Shown one piece after another: positions 8,865 to 17,348 of a DNA stretch of 64,000 bases (within the stretch, counting starts at the first letter, position 1; each line of letters starts with the position of its first letter). The DNA is taken from positions 868,001-932,000 of the forward strand of contig NZ_CP007030.1 in assembly GCF_000227665.2 (NCBI RefSeq), in the 5' to 3' direction. The position numbers were made by a program, and so were the translations under genes. The notes beneath the pieces are model-generated. The model made no database searches. It had not been told where the DNA came from and saw only the letters and a list, made by a program, of their open reading frames with translations. The DNA comes from Thiomicrospira aerophila AL3. GTDB lineage: Bacteria > Pseudomonadota > Gammaproteobacteria > Thiomicrospirales > Thiomicrospiraceae.

Positions 8865-9365
8865 ATGCGCCATTGGTATTTGGTCACCACCAAACCCAAA
8901 CAAGACGACATCGCCGAACAGAACCTCGTCGCCCAAGGCTATGAGGTGTATCGACCTTTGTGTCGAGTGGTAAAAAAGTCGCGCGGTAAACCGGTTGAGC
9001 GCACGGAATCCTTGTTTCCACGCTACTTGTTTATCCAGCTAGACCATATTGCACAAGACTGGAGCCCCATCCGCTCCACTAAAGGCGTGATGCAAATGGT
9101 GCGTTTTGGTGCCTATCCGGCAAAAATAACGGATGACTTGATCGACGCGATAAAACAACAAGAGCAGGCCGCCCTCAAAGGCGCTGCGCCCGCCCAATAC
9201 AAAAAGGGCGACAAATTGCGCGTCGAAAGTGGCGCTTTTTATGGCCTAGACGTCATTTTTGAAAACTACGACAGTGATCAACGCATCATCGTCTTGATGA
9301 ACATTCTCGGCCAGCAGCAAAAAGTGGTCATGCAAGCCGAACAACTTGAGAAAGCCAGCGAATAA
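8865..9365 (+). CDS. rfaH: Transcription antitermination protein RfaH
   Basis: NusG-like specialised elongation factor of 166 residues. The N-terminal NGN domain starts RHWYLVTTKPKQDDIAEQNL and includes LFPRYLFIQLD, both typical of RfaH. The C-terminal KOW-type domain reads KKGDKLRVESGAFYGLDVIF. RfaH loads on RNA polymerase paused at an ops element and suppresses termination in long surface-polysaccharide operons. A perfect ops lies 70 bases downstream of this gene. ATG 8865 is preceded by GGGGAG (8851-8856); a CAGGCCTG palindrome (8857-8864) fills the spacer between ribosome binding site and start. Confidence 0.92.
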   Translation: MRHWYLVTTKPKQDDIAEQNLVAQGYEVYRPLCRVVKKSRGKPVERTESLFPRYLFIQLDHIAQDWSPIRSTKGVMQMVRFGAYPAKITDDLIDAIKQQEQAALKGAAPAQYKKGDKLRVESGAFYGLDVIFENYDSDQRIIVLMNILGQQQKVVMQAEQLEKASE

Positions 9366-9434
9366 ACACGCAAGCCTTCTCAAAATAAAAACACAACACG
9401 GCCCAATTTTTCGAAATGCGTAACGACAGCGTAG

Positions 9435-9447
9435 GGCGGTAGCGTGC
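9435..9447 (+). promoter_or_regulatory. ops element (RfaH recruitment site)
   Basis: GGCGGTAGCGTGC matches the enterobacterial ops core GGCGGTAGNNT exactly and extends beyond it. It lies on the + strand just after rfaH and upstream of the polysaccharide genes, where RNA polymerase would pause and recruit RfaH. No other full match was seen; GTCGGTAGCGT near 41314 differs at the second base. Confidence 0.88.
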
Positions 9448-9455
9448 TTAATCGC

Positions 9456-9524
9456 CTCGTTGACGACTCGCACATCAAACTCGACCGCCTCAAGAATCTC
9501 GGCTTTGATACATCGCTATTGTGA
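9456..9524 (+). pseudogene. Fragment of a UDP-glucuronate epimerase-like gene
   Basis: Frame reads LVDDSHIKLDRLKNLGFDTSLL then stop. This matches the stretch QLKLDRLKALGFDSD of the epimerase at 11975, including DNA identity over the CTCGACCGCCTCAA core. It is a short relic, with no start and no Rossmann motif, left between the ops element and the first intact gene. Confidence 0.6.
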
Positions 9525-9666
9525 GCAATCACCCTTTGATTGCGAGTACAACGAAGTCATTGCCTAATTAAGATGGAGTTGAATCTAGAGCCTAGATTTA
9601 AGAAGCAATTTTCTCCTAAGATTTACTGTTAAAATAAAGAAAATAAAAAAACAGGCAATCAAGGCA

Positions 9667-9969
9667 ATGAGACTAAATAAACATCAAGTCGACGCTATTA
9701 CAAGCGTGATTAAAACCGTATTCGGGCAAGATGCACACATCGCACTATTCGGCTCAAGATTGAATGATGATGCCAAAGGTGGAGATATTGATTTGTTGGT
9801 AACCGTTGGTCATCCAGTTGAGCGCCCAGCGTTTGATATTGCACGAGTACAAGCAAAAATGATTATGCTGCTCGGCGATCAAAAAATAGATATATTGCTG
9901 GACGCACCTAACCTAAAGCGCCAAGCCATTCACCAAATAGCACGTCAAGAAGGGTTAGCTTTATGTTGA
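9667..9969 (+). CDS. MNT-type nucleotidyltransferase antitoxin
   Basis: Minimal nucleotidyltransferase of 100 residues. It has the signature GSRLNDDAKGGDIDLLV (about residues 29-45), in which GS and the DxD pair bind nucleotide and metal. In HEPN/MNT systems such proteins neutralise the partner, in characterised pairs by adding AMP to the HEPN toxin. Its last codons overlap the start of the HEPN gene at 9963, the usual coupling of such pairs. The pair sits between ops and the first sugar gene, so it may be co-transcribed with the polysaccharide locus. Confidence 0.86.
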   Translation: MRLNKHQVDAITSVIKTVFGQDAHIALFGSRLNDDAKGGDIDLLVTVGHPVERPAFDIARVQAKMIMLLGDQKIDILLDAPNLKRQAIHQIARQEGLALC

Positions 9970-10445
9970 CAGCAGATGCTGAGAGACTCAGTTTTCTACT
10001 AAGGGTTGTAAAGAAAGAAATCCACCACCTAGATTATGCGCTTAATCAAGCCTTTAAAGGTGGTCTCACCCTAGAGCAGATCGTAGCATTGGATCAAGAA
10101 CCAGATTTGGCCTTAAAATTGGAGGCCTTCACAAGTCGATTTAGTCGTCTTCAGGACACCTTGGGCGACAAATTATTGCCAGCCCTGTTGCAGGCTTTAG
10201 AAGAACCTAAAGCGCCACTTCTTACCAACCTCAATAAGGCTGAGACCTATGGTTGGCTTGAATCTACAGAGGACTGGATCTCTTTAAGGCAGCTTCGCAA
10301 TCAGATGGTGCATGAGTATATTGAAGATGCCCAAACCTTTTTTGATGCAGTCATGACGGCAAAGCAAGAAACAAACACACTTAAACAATTCGCATTAAAT
10401 CTCGAACACCAGACTGAAAAAAGACTCAATCAAAAAACAACATAA
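9963..10445 (+). CDS. HEPN-domain toxin, partner of MNT
   Basis: All-helical protein of 160 residues with the HEPN RNase motif R-x4-6-H in RNQMVHEY (Arg about 111, His about 116). The preceding WLESTEDWISLRQL forms the usual helix. HEPN toxins cleave RNA, and the MNT gene overlapping its start would encode the antidote. The motif residues are intact, so the toxin is probably active if expressed. The exact subfamily is not certain. Confidence 0.84.
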   Translation: MLTADAERLSFLLRVVKKEIHHLDYALNQAFKGGLTLEQIVALDQEPDLALKLEAFTSRFSRLQDTLGDKLLPALLQALEEPKAPLLTNLNKAETYGWLESTEDWISLRQLRNQMVHEYIEDAQTFFDAVMTAKQETNTLKQFALNLEHQTEKRLNQKTT

Positions 10446-10772
10446 GACTGGTCAATTACTGGCTGACTATTTAAAAAATCCTGTTGAGGTGGGCAATGCA
10501 AACATGGCAAATTCTAGAAGCGAGAGCGCATGAAGTTCGCGAGTCTGATGCATGGAGATCGTTCGATCGAGTGACGCGATAGATGCCTTATTTAATGACG
10601 TACAAGGAATGCGTTCTTGAGCAGGAACTCCTCTGAACTAGACCTGGTGGTTTTCAAATCGGTTTATTATTTTTTTGCTTTAAGTTGTTGGAAAAACACG
10701 CCCTCCGCTAACCTCTAGTCAAGTTCGAGAAATTCTTAAATTATTAGCAAATCAGTAACAGTAGAGTAAAAG
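10446..10772. other. Intergenic stretch with possible antitoxin relic
   Basis: No complete gene. A frame near 10497 reads MQTWQILEARAHEVRESDAW before a stop at about 10582. Its opening words resemble Phd/YefM antitoxin N-termini, but the rest does not match, so it is at most a relic. The remainder is featureless. No promoter for ugd is obvious. Confidence 0.35.
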
Positions 10773-11972
10773 ATGAAGATAGCAGTTGCAGGAACCGGAT
10801 ATGTGGGCTTATCGCTAGCCGTATTATTAGCCCAGCACCACGAAGTTGTGGCGGTGGACATTATCAAAGAAAAAGTCGATCTCATAAACAACAAGCAATC
10901 CCCAATTGTGGATGTTGAAATCGAAGACTTCTTAGCGAATAAACCGCTTAACCTAACGGCCACGCTTGATCCGGCTCAAGCCTACAAAGACGCCGAGTTT
11001 GTCGTCATTGCCACGCCAACCGACTACGATACACAAACCAATACCTTCAACACAAAATCCGTAGAAGCGGTCATTGCCGATGTGCTGGCGATAAATCCTA
11101 ACGCCACCATGATTATCAAAAGCACCATCCCGGTAGGTTACACAGAAAGCCTAAAACAAAAATTAAAAACTAAAAATTCAGCATTAAACATTAACCTCAT
11201 CTTCTCCCCAGAATTCCTGCGTGAAGGCAAAGCCCTTTGAGATAACCTTCACCCATCGCGTGTTGTGATAGGGGAGCAATCAGAACGAGCCCAAACCTTT
11301 GCCAATCTTCTGTTAGAAGGCGCGGCCAAACCCAAAGACGAGATTCCGGTACTTTTCACCGACGCCACCGAAGCCGAAGCAATTAAGCTGTTCTCCAATA
11401 CCTATCTAGCCCTGCGTGTTGCCTACTTCAACGAACTCGACACCTATTGCGAAACCCACGGCCTAAGCAGCAAACAAGTAATCCAAGGCGTTGGATTAGA
11501 CCCACGTATCGGCGACCACTACAACAACCCAAGCTTCGGCTATGGCGGCTACTGTCTCCCCAAAGACACCAAACAACTGCTCGCCAACTACAACGACGTC
11601 CCCCAAAACCTAATCAAAGCCATCGTCGACTCCAACACCACGCGTAAAGATTTTATTGCCGACCAAGTCATCAAACGCAATCCCAAAGTCGTCGGCATCC
11701 ACCGCCTCATTATGAAACAAGGCTCTGACAACTTCCGCGCCAGTGCCATTCAAGGTGTGATGAAACGCATCAAAGCCAAAGGCATCGAAGTCGTCATCTA
11801 CGAACCCGTTCTCAGCGAACAAGGTCAAACTGACTTCTTCCACTCAAAAGTCATCACCGACCTAGCCGAATTCAAAGCGCAAAGCGACGTCATCATCGCC
11901 AACCGTTTAGTTGACGAGATACAAGACGTAAAAGATAAAGTCTATACCCGTGACTTATTTGGAAAGGATTAA
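10773..11972 (+). pseudogene. ugd: UDP-glucose 6-dehydrogenase with in-frame TGA
   Basis: One frame encodes a whole Ugd of 399 codons (usual length about 390): NAD site [16 protein letters not shown] at the N-terminus, [11 protein letters not shown] in the middle and catalytic cysteine in [10 protein letters not shown] (about residue 260). The enzyme oxidises UDP-glucose to UDP-glucuronate in the cytoplasm. TGA at 11238-11240 replaces the residue between KAL and DNLHPSR, which is normally an aromatic (Tyr or Trp). No frame change occurs, so one base change explains it. Unless read through, both pieces are inactive. The intact epimerase immediately downstream needs its product, so the loss is either recent, rescued elsewhere, or a sequencing error. 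Confidence 0.82.
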
Positions 11973-11974
11973 TA

Positions 11975-13081
11975 ATGGCTAACATACTCGTAACAGGCGC
12001 CGCCGGTTTTATCGGTTATCACTTAATCCAAGTCTTATTGAAAAAGGGCGATCAAGTTGTCGGCATCGACAACCTAAACGACTACTACGATCCGCAGCTC
12101 AAACTCGACCGCCTCAAAGCCCTTGGTTTTGACAGCGACCAAGTCAAAACACTCGCGGCAGGCCAACATTTAAAATTAACCATTCAAAATTTACAATTCC
12201 AGCGGCTCGACCTAGCCAACCGCTCAGGCATCGAACAGCTATTTGCCGAAAACCAATTCGACATCGTCGTCAACTTGGGTGCCCAAGCGGGTGTGCGATA
12301 CTCCATCGACAACCCACATGCTTATGTCGACTCCAACCTGGTTGGCTTTGTAAACATCCTAGAAGGCTGTCGTCACGCCAAAGTCAAACACCTCGTTTAC
12401 GCCAGCTCCAGCTCGGTTTACGGCATGAACATCAAACAACCCTTTAGCACCGCAGACCGAGTCGATTACCCCATTAGCCTGTATGCCGCCACCAAAAAGT
12501 CCAACGAACTCATGGCACACACCTACAGCCATCTTTACGGTATCCCAACCACCGGATTACGGTTCTTCACAGTCTATGGCCCAATGGGACGTCCCGATAT
12601 GGCTTACTTCTCCTTCACAAAAAAAATCCTCGCTGGTGAAACCATTGATGTATTCAACAACGGCGAAATGCAACGCGACTTCACCTACATAGACGACATA
12701 GTAGAAGGCATCACTCGTGTAATGGAAAAACCACCTCGTCATCCCGAGCAGGCCAACAGTCATTCTGAGCTTTCCCCATGTCATTCTGAGCGAAGCGAAG
12801 AATCTCCTAAACCCCAAAAAATCACCAACGCCCAAGCTCCCTATAAAGTCTACAACATCGGCAATAACCAACCCGTAACGCTGCGCCGCTTTATCACCGC
12901 TATTGAAACTGCCACAGGCAAAAAAGCCAACGAAAACCTCCTGCCCATGCAGGCAGGTGACGTGCCCATAACCTATGCCGATGTAGACGAACTCATTGCC
13001 GATACAGGCTTTAAGCCAGCAACAAGCATCGAAGACGGCATCAGTCAGTTTGTTGACTGGTACAAAGGCTACTACAAATAA
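11975..13081 (+). CDS. UDP-glucuronate 4-epimerase-like SDR
   Basis: Extended short-chain dehydrogenase. NAD site VTGAAGFIGYHL is at residues 5-16, and SSSSVYG and YAATKKSNEL carry the catalytic Ser and Tyr-x3-Lys. NLNDYYDPQLKLDRL is typical of UDP-glucuronate 4-epimerases (LpsL/WbnF group), giving UDP-galacturonate. It follows ugd by two bases, which fits substrate supply. At 368 residues it is about 30 longer than family members; the excess is an in-frame dispersed repeat at 12737-12807 (SHSELSPCHSERSEESP). The insertion lies between the active-site half and the C-terminal substrate region, where a loop may tolerate it. Confidence 0.85.
   Translation: MANILVTGAAGFIGYHLIQVLLKKGDQVVGIDNLNDYYDPQLKLDRLKALGFDSDQVKTLAAGQHLKLTIQNLQFQRLDLANRSGIEQLFAENQFDIVVNLGAQAGVRYSIDNPHAYVDSNLVGFVNILEGCRHAKVKHLVYASSSSVYGMNIKQPFSTADRVDYPISLYAATKKSNELMAHTYSHLYGIPTTGLRFFTVYGPMGRPDMAYFSFTKKILAGETIDVFNNGEMQRDFTYIDDIVEGITRVMEKPPRHPEQANSHSELSPCHSERSEESPKPQKITNAQAPYKVYNIGNNQPVTLRRFITAIETATGKKANENLLPMQAGDVPITYADVDELIADTGFKPATSIEDGISQFVDWYKGYYK
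12737..12807 (+). repeat. Dispersed repeat inserted in frame in the epimerase gene
   Basis: Contains two tandem versions of GTCATTCTGAGC, the second followed by GAAGCGAAGAATCT, a widely dispersed bacterial repeat normally intergenic. Here it is translated as SHSELSP and CHSERSEESP without breaking the frame. A related copy sits in the aminotransferase fragment at 19345-19375. Confidence 0.8.
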
Positions 13082-14470
13082 ATGAACCTTCAAGTCCTCA
13101 TTCAACAAGGCGAAAGCGACACGCTCGAGTTTAAACAATCGTTCGATAAAGAAGCGATTGAAACCGTCTGCGCGTTCGCCAATGCCAAAGGCGGGCAAGT
13201 ACTTATTGGTGTGACCGATGAGGGCGAAATAAAAGGTTTACAAATTTCAGACGAAACCATTCAGCAATATATAAACCAAATCAAAACCCAAACTGAACCA
13301 GGCCTGGTGGTCGACATCGAAGCGCATCAAATAGACAAAAAAACGCTTCTAACGATCAAGGTCGGCGAATTCCCAATCAAACCGGTTAGTTTCAAGGGTC
13401 GATTCTACAAACGCAAAGCCAATAGCAATCACCAGCTCAACCTAACCGAAATCGCCAATATGCACCTGCAATCCCTACAATTGTCATGGGATGCCTACCC
13501 GGCAAATGATGTTAAGCTTCAAGACTTAGGTACACAAAAAATCCAGAAGTTTTTTGAAAGAGTAAACCAAAAAGGGCGCTTCACACTCAACGGCTCGCTC
13601 GAAGAAAATCTTTCTAAGCTTCAGCTTTTAAAAGATCAACAAGTCTCTCAGGCGGCAAAGCTACTCTTTGCTAAAGAGCAAAATACTTACAACATCCATA
13701 TCGGCCGCTTCAAAACGCCAAGCATGATCATCGACGACAAAATGGTGTGCGCCACATTATTTGATGCGGTAGAAGACACCATGCGAATCATTATTTCGCA
13801 CCTAAAAGTCGCTTTTGAAATCACCGGCAAAAAAGTCGAGCGCACCGAAATATTTGAATATCCACTAGATGCGATACGCGAAATCGTTTTGAACTCAATT
13901 ATCCATCGCGACTACACCAGCCCGGTCGATAACCAAATCAAAATTTTTGACCAAAAAATCGTTTTCTTTAACCCCGGAAAGCTCTACAGCGACCTAACCA
14001 TCGAACAGCTAAAAACCGACAGCTACCCATCGCGCACGCGAAACAAACTCATTGCCGAAGCCTTTTACCTAACCGGCGACATCGAAAAATACGGTAGCGG
14101 CTATCAACGCATCCGCAAAGCCATCCAAGACTACCCAACCATGACCTTCGAATACGAAGAAAGTGGCGACGGTTATATGGTTATCATTGGCTACAACCAG
14201 CAAAAACAAACCACAGAAAACAATGGCGGTGTAACTGAGGGTGTAACTGAGGGTGTAACTGAGGGTGTAACTGAGGGTGTAACTGAGGGTGTAAAAACGC
14301 TCTTACAATTTATAAAAGACAATCCCGGTCTAAGAACCACACAAATTGAAGCGCAACTTAATGTGCCGGTAAAAACCCTTGAACGCTGGATAAAACAACT
14401 CAAAGACCAAAACAAAATTGAATTCCGTGGTGCGCCTAAAACTGGCGGTTACTACCCAGCTCAAAATTAA
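13082..14470 (+). CDS. AlbA_2 (Schlafen-like) ATP-binding regulator with GVTE repeats
   Basis: Putative transcriptional regulator of 462 residues. The N-terminal AlbA_2 domain shows ESDTLEFKQSFDKEAIETVCAFANAKGGQVLIGV. A central GHKL-type ATPase region contains IREIVLNSIIHRDYTSP and a glycine motif EKYGSGYQRI. A C-terminal winged helix follows (TTQIEAQLNVPVKTLERWIKQL). Between ATPase and winged helix lie five perfect 12-base units (14228-14287) coding GVTE. The start touches the epimerase stop (TAAATG), so it appears co-transcribed, although it has no evident sugar role. Similar proteins are common in accessory islands. Function unknown. Confidence 0.8.
   Translation: MNLQVLIQQGESDTLEFKQSFDKEAIETVCAFANAKGGQVLIGVTDEGEIKGLQISDETIQQYINQIKTQTEPGLVVDIEAHQIDKKTLLTIKVGEFPIKPVSFKGRFYKRKANSNHQLNLTEIANMHLQSLQLSWDAYPANDVKLQDLGTQKIQKFFERVNQKGRFTLNGSLEENLSKLQLLKDQQVSQAAKLLFAKEQNTYNIHIGRFKTPSMIIDDKMVCATLFDAVEDTMRIIISHLKVAFEITGKKVERTEIFEYPLDAIREIVLNSIIHRDYTSPVDNQIKIFDQKIVFFNPGKLYSDLTIEQLKTDSYPSRTRNKLIAEAFYLTGDIEKYGSGYQRIRKAIQDYPTMTFEYEESGDGYMVIIGYNQQKQTTENNGGVTEGVTEGVTEGVTEGVTEGVKTLLQFIKDNPGLRTTQIEAQLNVPVKTLERWIKQLKDQNKIEFRGAPKTGGYYPAQN
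14228..14293 (+). repeat. 12-bp tandem repeat, five units plus a half
   Basis: GGTGTAACTGAG repeated five times exactly, then GGTGTA. Each unit adds Gly-Val-Thr-Glu, so slippage would lengthen or shorten a linker without changing frame. Confidence 0.97.
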
Positions 14471-14493
14471 GAATTGAACATTAAAGATAAACT

Positions 14494-15633
14494 ATGAACA
14501 GCGATCAAAATACAAAATTGAAAATCCTAGTAACAGGCGGGGCAGGGTTTATCGGCTCCGCTGTCATTCGACACATTATCAACGACACAGATTACTCGGT
14601 GGTCAATGTCGATAAACTCACCTATGCTGGAAACCTCGAATCGTTAGTCAGCGTGAGTGATAACCCGCGTTATGCATTTGAGCAGGTCGATATTTGCGAT
14701 GCAGTAGAACTCAAGCGTGTATTCAATCAACACCAACCAGACCTTGTGATGCATCTTGCCGCCGAATCGCATGTTGATCGCTCCATTGATGGCCCGGGTG
14801 AGTTTATCCAAACCAATATCATCGGCACCTATACCTTGCTCGAACAAGCTAGAGCGTATTGGGCAGGCCTGCAAGGCGGCAAAAAAGCCAACTTCCGTTT
14901 TCACCATATTTCAACCGACGAAGTCTATGGCGATTTGCCACACCCAGATGAGCAGGCTGGCGAGTTACCTTTGTTCACCGAAACCACTGCCTACGCCCCA
15001 AGCTCGCCCTACAGCGCGTCAAAAGCAGGGTCAGATCATCTAGTGCGTGCATGGCAAAGAACCTATGGTTTCCCAACCCTCGTTACCAACTGTTCAAATA
15101 ACTACGGCCCATATCACTTCCCGGAAAAACTGATTCCACTAGTGATCCTTAACGCACTAGAAGGCAAACCGCTCCCCGTATATGGCAAAGGAAATCAAAT
15201 CCGTGACTGGCTTTACGTAGAAGACCACGCCCGCGCACTCGTGCTTGTCGCCACGCATGGCAAAGTCGGTGAAACCTACAACATCGGCGGCCACAACGAA
15301 AAACAAAACATCGAAGTCGTCAAAACCATTTGCTCTATGCTTGAAGAACTCGCACCAAGCGAAAACAATCCAAATATCGATAGCTACTCATGTGAGCCAG
15401 GTAACGCTTCAACTTATGCTGAACTGATTAAATATGTTGCCGATAGACCCGGGCATGACATGCGCTACGCCATCGACGCCAGCAAAATCCAACGCGAACT
15501 CGGCTGGACACCCCAAGAAACCTTCGAATCAGGCATTCGCAAAACCGTACAATGGTATCTAAACAACCAGGCCTGGTGCCAACACGTACAAGACGGCAGT
15601 TACCAAAGAGAGCGTTTAGGAGCTGAAAAATGA
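14494..15633 (+). CDS. rmlB: dTDP-glucose 4,6-dehydratase (copy 1)
   Basis: Extended SDR of 379 residues with NAD site [34 protein letters not shown] (catalytic Thr-Asp-Glu) and [12 protein letters not shown] (Tyr-x3-Lys). It converts dTDP-glucose to dTDP-4-keto-6-deoxyglucose, the branch point for rhamnose, Fuc3N or Qui4N sugars. The neighbours rmlA and a VioA-like aminotransferase suggest dTDP-Qui4N. A CCAGGCCTGG palindrome lies in the last codons (15567-15576, QAW); the paralogue at 44671 carries a palindrome at the same place. The stop overlaps the next gene. Confidence 0.95.
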   Translation: MNSDQNTKLKILVTGGAGFIGSAVIRHIINDTDYSVVNVDKLTYAGNLESLVSVSDNPRYAFEQVDICDAVELKRVFNQHQPDLVMHLAAESHVDRSIDGPGEFIQTNIIGTYTLLEQARAYWAGLQGGKKANFRFHHISTDEVYGDLPHPDEQAGELPLFTETTAYAPSSPYSASKAGSDHLVRAWQRTYGFPTLVTNCSNNYGPYHFPEKLIPLVILNALEGKPLPVYGKGNQIRDWLYVEDHARALVLVATHGKVGETYNIGGHNEKQNIEVVKTICSMLEELAPSENNPNIDSYSCEPGNASTYAELIKYVADRPGHDMRYAIDASKIQRELGWTPQETFESGIRKTVQWYLNNQAWCQHVQDGSYQRERLGAEK

Positions 15634-16469
15634 AAAAGGCGACGAGCTTAACAGTTCAAAACACCGCAATCAATTTAAAGCGTATTAACTCATCTGATTT
15701 CTTAAGTCTTACTGATATTGCGCGAGCAAAAAATCCAGATGAGCCAAAAGATGTCGTAAAGAACTGGCTTAGATCAAGACAGACGATTGATTTTCTTGGA
15801 CTGTGGGAGCAAATAAACAATCCAGATTTTAAAGGGGTCGAATTCGACTCCTTTAAAAGCCAAGCCGGTTCTAATAGTTTTACTTTGTCTCCTACTAAAT
15901 GGATAGAAAACACCCATGCCGTTGGCTTGGTAAGCAAAGCCGGACGCTATGGTGGAACCTTTGCACACCCGGATATAGCATTTGAATTTGCCAGTTGGAT
16001 TTCAGCGGAATTCAAGCTCTTCCTAATTAAAGAATTCCAACGGCTAAAACAAGACGAAATCGACAGCAAAAAACTTGAGTGGAACCTCAGTAGAAGCCTG
16101 AGCAAAATCAACTATCGAATTCACACCGATGCCATACAAGCGTACATTGTGCCAAAGCTCAATCCGTCACAAATCAACTTCACCTATGCTGACGAGGCCG
16201 ATTTGTTGAACCTAGCACTCTTTGGTATCACAGCCAAGCAATGGAGAGAGCAAAACCCCGATAAACAAGGCAACTTGAGAGATTACGCCAGTGTCGAAGA
16301 GTTAGTTATCCTATCCAATATGGAAAGCTATAACGCTGAAATGATCAAGCAAACGCTTCCACCACAACAGCGGCTTGTTCAATTAAATGACATGGCGATC
16401 ACTCAAATGAATAGTTTGACAAAGCACGAACCGAAATTGACAAGTTCAACATTAAAAATTAAGAAGTAA
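15630..16469 (+). CDS. KilA-N domain protein
   Basis: 279 residues. The N-terminal two thirds is a KilA-N DNA-binding domain: [22 protein letters not shown], then [46 protein letters not shown]. Such proteins occur in phages and accessory islands, where they may regulate transcription. The C-terminal half ([20 protein letters not shown]) is seen in stand-alone bacterial versions. It overlaps the rmlB stop by four bases and is followed by rmlA after three, so it was inserted cleanly into the dTDP-sugar operon. Its role is unknown. Confidence 0.85.
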   Translation: MKKATSLTVQNTAINLKRINSSDFLSLTDIARAKNPDEPKDVVKNWLRSRQTIDFLGLWEQINNPDFKGVEFDSFKSQAGSNSFTLSPTKWIENTHAVGLVSKAGRYGGTFAHPDIAFEFASWISAEFKLFLIKEFQRLKQDEIDSKKLEWNLSRSLSKINYRIHTDAIQAYIVPKLNPSQINFTYADEADLLNLALFGITAKQWREQNPDKQGNLRDYASVEELVILSNMESYNAEMIKQTLPPQQRLVQLNDMAITQMNSLTKHEPKLTSSTLKIKK

Positions 16470-16472
16470 ACA

Positions 16473-17348
16473 ATGAAAGGCATCATTTTAGCAGGCGGCT
16501 CCGGCACACGGCTTTACCCAATTACGCGCGGTGTATCTAAACAGCTATTACCCGTTTACGACAAACCGATGATTTATTACCCGCTATCGGTACTCATGCT
16601 GGCCGGGATTCAAGACATCTTGATTATCACCACACCCGAAGACCAAGCCGGGTTTATTCGCATGCTGGGTGATGGCTCAGAGTTTGGCATCAACCTAAGC
16701 TACGCCATACAACCCAGCCCCGACGGACTCGCACAAGCTTTTACCATTGGCGAAGACTTTATTGGCAACGACAGCGTGTGCCTCGTGCTTGGCGACAACA
16801 TCTTCTGGGGACAAGGTTTTACTCCGATTCTAAAGCGTGCCGCAAGCAGGCCTGCTGGAGCAACAGTGTTCGGCTATCAAGTTAAAGACCCGGAACGCTT
16901 TGGCGTGGTCGAATTCGACCAAAACAAAAAAGCCATCAGCCTAGAAGAAAAACCAGCCAAACCCAAATCCAACTTTGCGGTCACCGGCTTATACTTCTAC
17001 GACAATGACGTGGTAGAAATCGCCAAGCAAGTTAAACCCAGTCACCGTGGCGAACTCGAAATCACCACCATCAACCAAATGTACATGGAGCGGGGCGACC
17101 TAAACGTCGAACTGCTAGGCCGTGGTTTTGCCTGGTTAGACACCGGCACTCACGAAAGCCTATTAGAAGCCGCCATGTTTGTCGAAACCATCGAAAAACG
17201 CCAAGGCTACAAAATCGCCTGCCTAGAAGAAATCGCCTGGCGCAATGGTTGGCTCAGCAATGACCAAGTCGCCCAGACCGCCCAAGCCCTCAGTAAAAAC
17301 GGCTATGGGCAATATTTAAAAAGCTTAATTGAAGGTGAGTTTAAATGA
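16473..17348 (+). CDS. rmlA: Glucose-1-phosphate thymidylyltransferase
   Basis: 291 residues, standard length. The start [20 protein letters not shown] holds the nucleotide-binding Gly-rich loop and Arg. [17 protein letters not shown] binds sugar phosphate, and [12 protein letters not shown] carries the metal Asp. It makes dTDP-glucose, the RmlB substrate. Its end overlaps the aminotransferase start by four bases. A GCAGGCCTGC palindrome at 16846-16855 reads SRPAG. Confidence 0.96.
   Translation: MKGIILAGGSGTRLYPITRGVSKQLLPVYDKPMIYYPLSVLMLAGIQDILIITTPEDQAGFIRMLGDGSEFGINLSYAIQPSPDGLAQAFTIGEDFIGNDSVCLVLGDNIFWGQGFTPILKRAASRPAGATVFGYQVKDPERFGVVEFDQNKKAISLEEKPAKPKSNFAVTGLYFYDNDVVEIAKQVKPSHRGELEITTINQMYMERGDLNVELLGRGFAWLDTGTHESLLEAAMFVETIEKRQGYKIACLEEIAWRNGWLSNDQVAQTAQALSKNGYGQYLKSLIEGEFK

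Larger units (their letters stand above)
9366..9666. other. Leader region between rfaH and the MNT gene
   Basis: Holds the ops site, the epimerase relic and a small inverted repeat GCAATCA-CCCTT-TGATTGC (about 9526-9544), without a T-run and so not an obvious terminator. An AT-rich stretch follows (9590-9660) before the MNT start. TGTTAAAATAAAG near 9628 could be a -10 region for the toxin-antitoxin pair. Confidence 0.45.

Noticed and set aside
10497-10584. Possible Phd/YefM antitoxin
   Set aside because: Only the first few residues resemble the family and the frame stops after 28 codons; kept as a possible relic only.
11238-11240. Selenocysteine or programmed readthrough of the ugd TGA
   Set aside because: No SECIS-like hairpin was apparent after the codon, and the position is normally aromatic, not Cys.
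12557-13198. 213-codon minus-strand frame across the epimerase gene
   Set aside because: It is antisense to the well supported epimerase and AlbA_2 genes and shows no domain; low complexity comes from the sense codon pattern.
14228-14293. CRISPR or phase-variation tract
   Set aside because: Units are 12 bp with no spacers, and their length is a multiple of three, so on/off frameshift switching is not possible.
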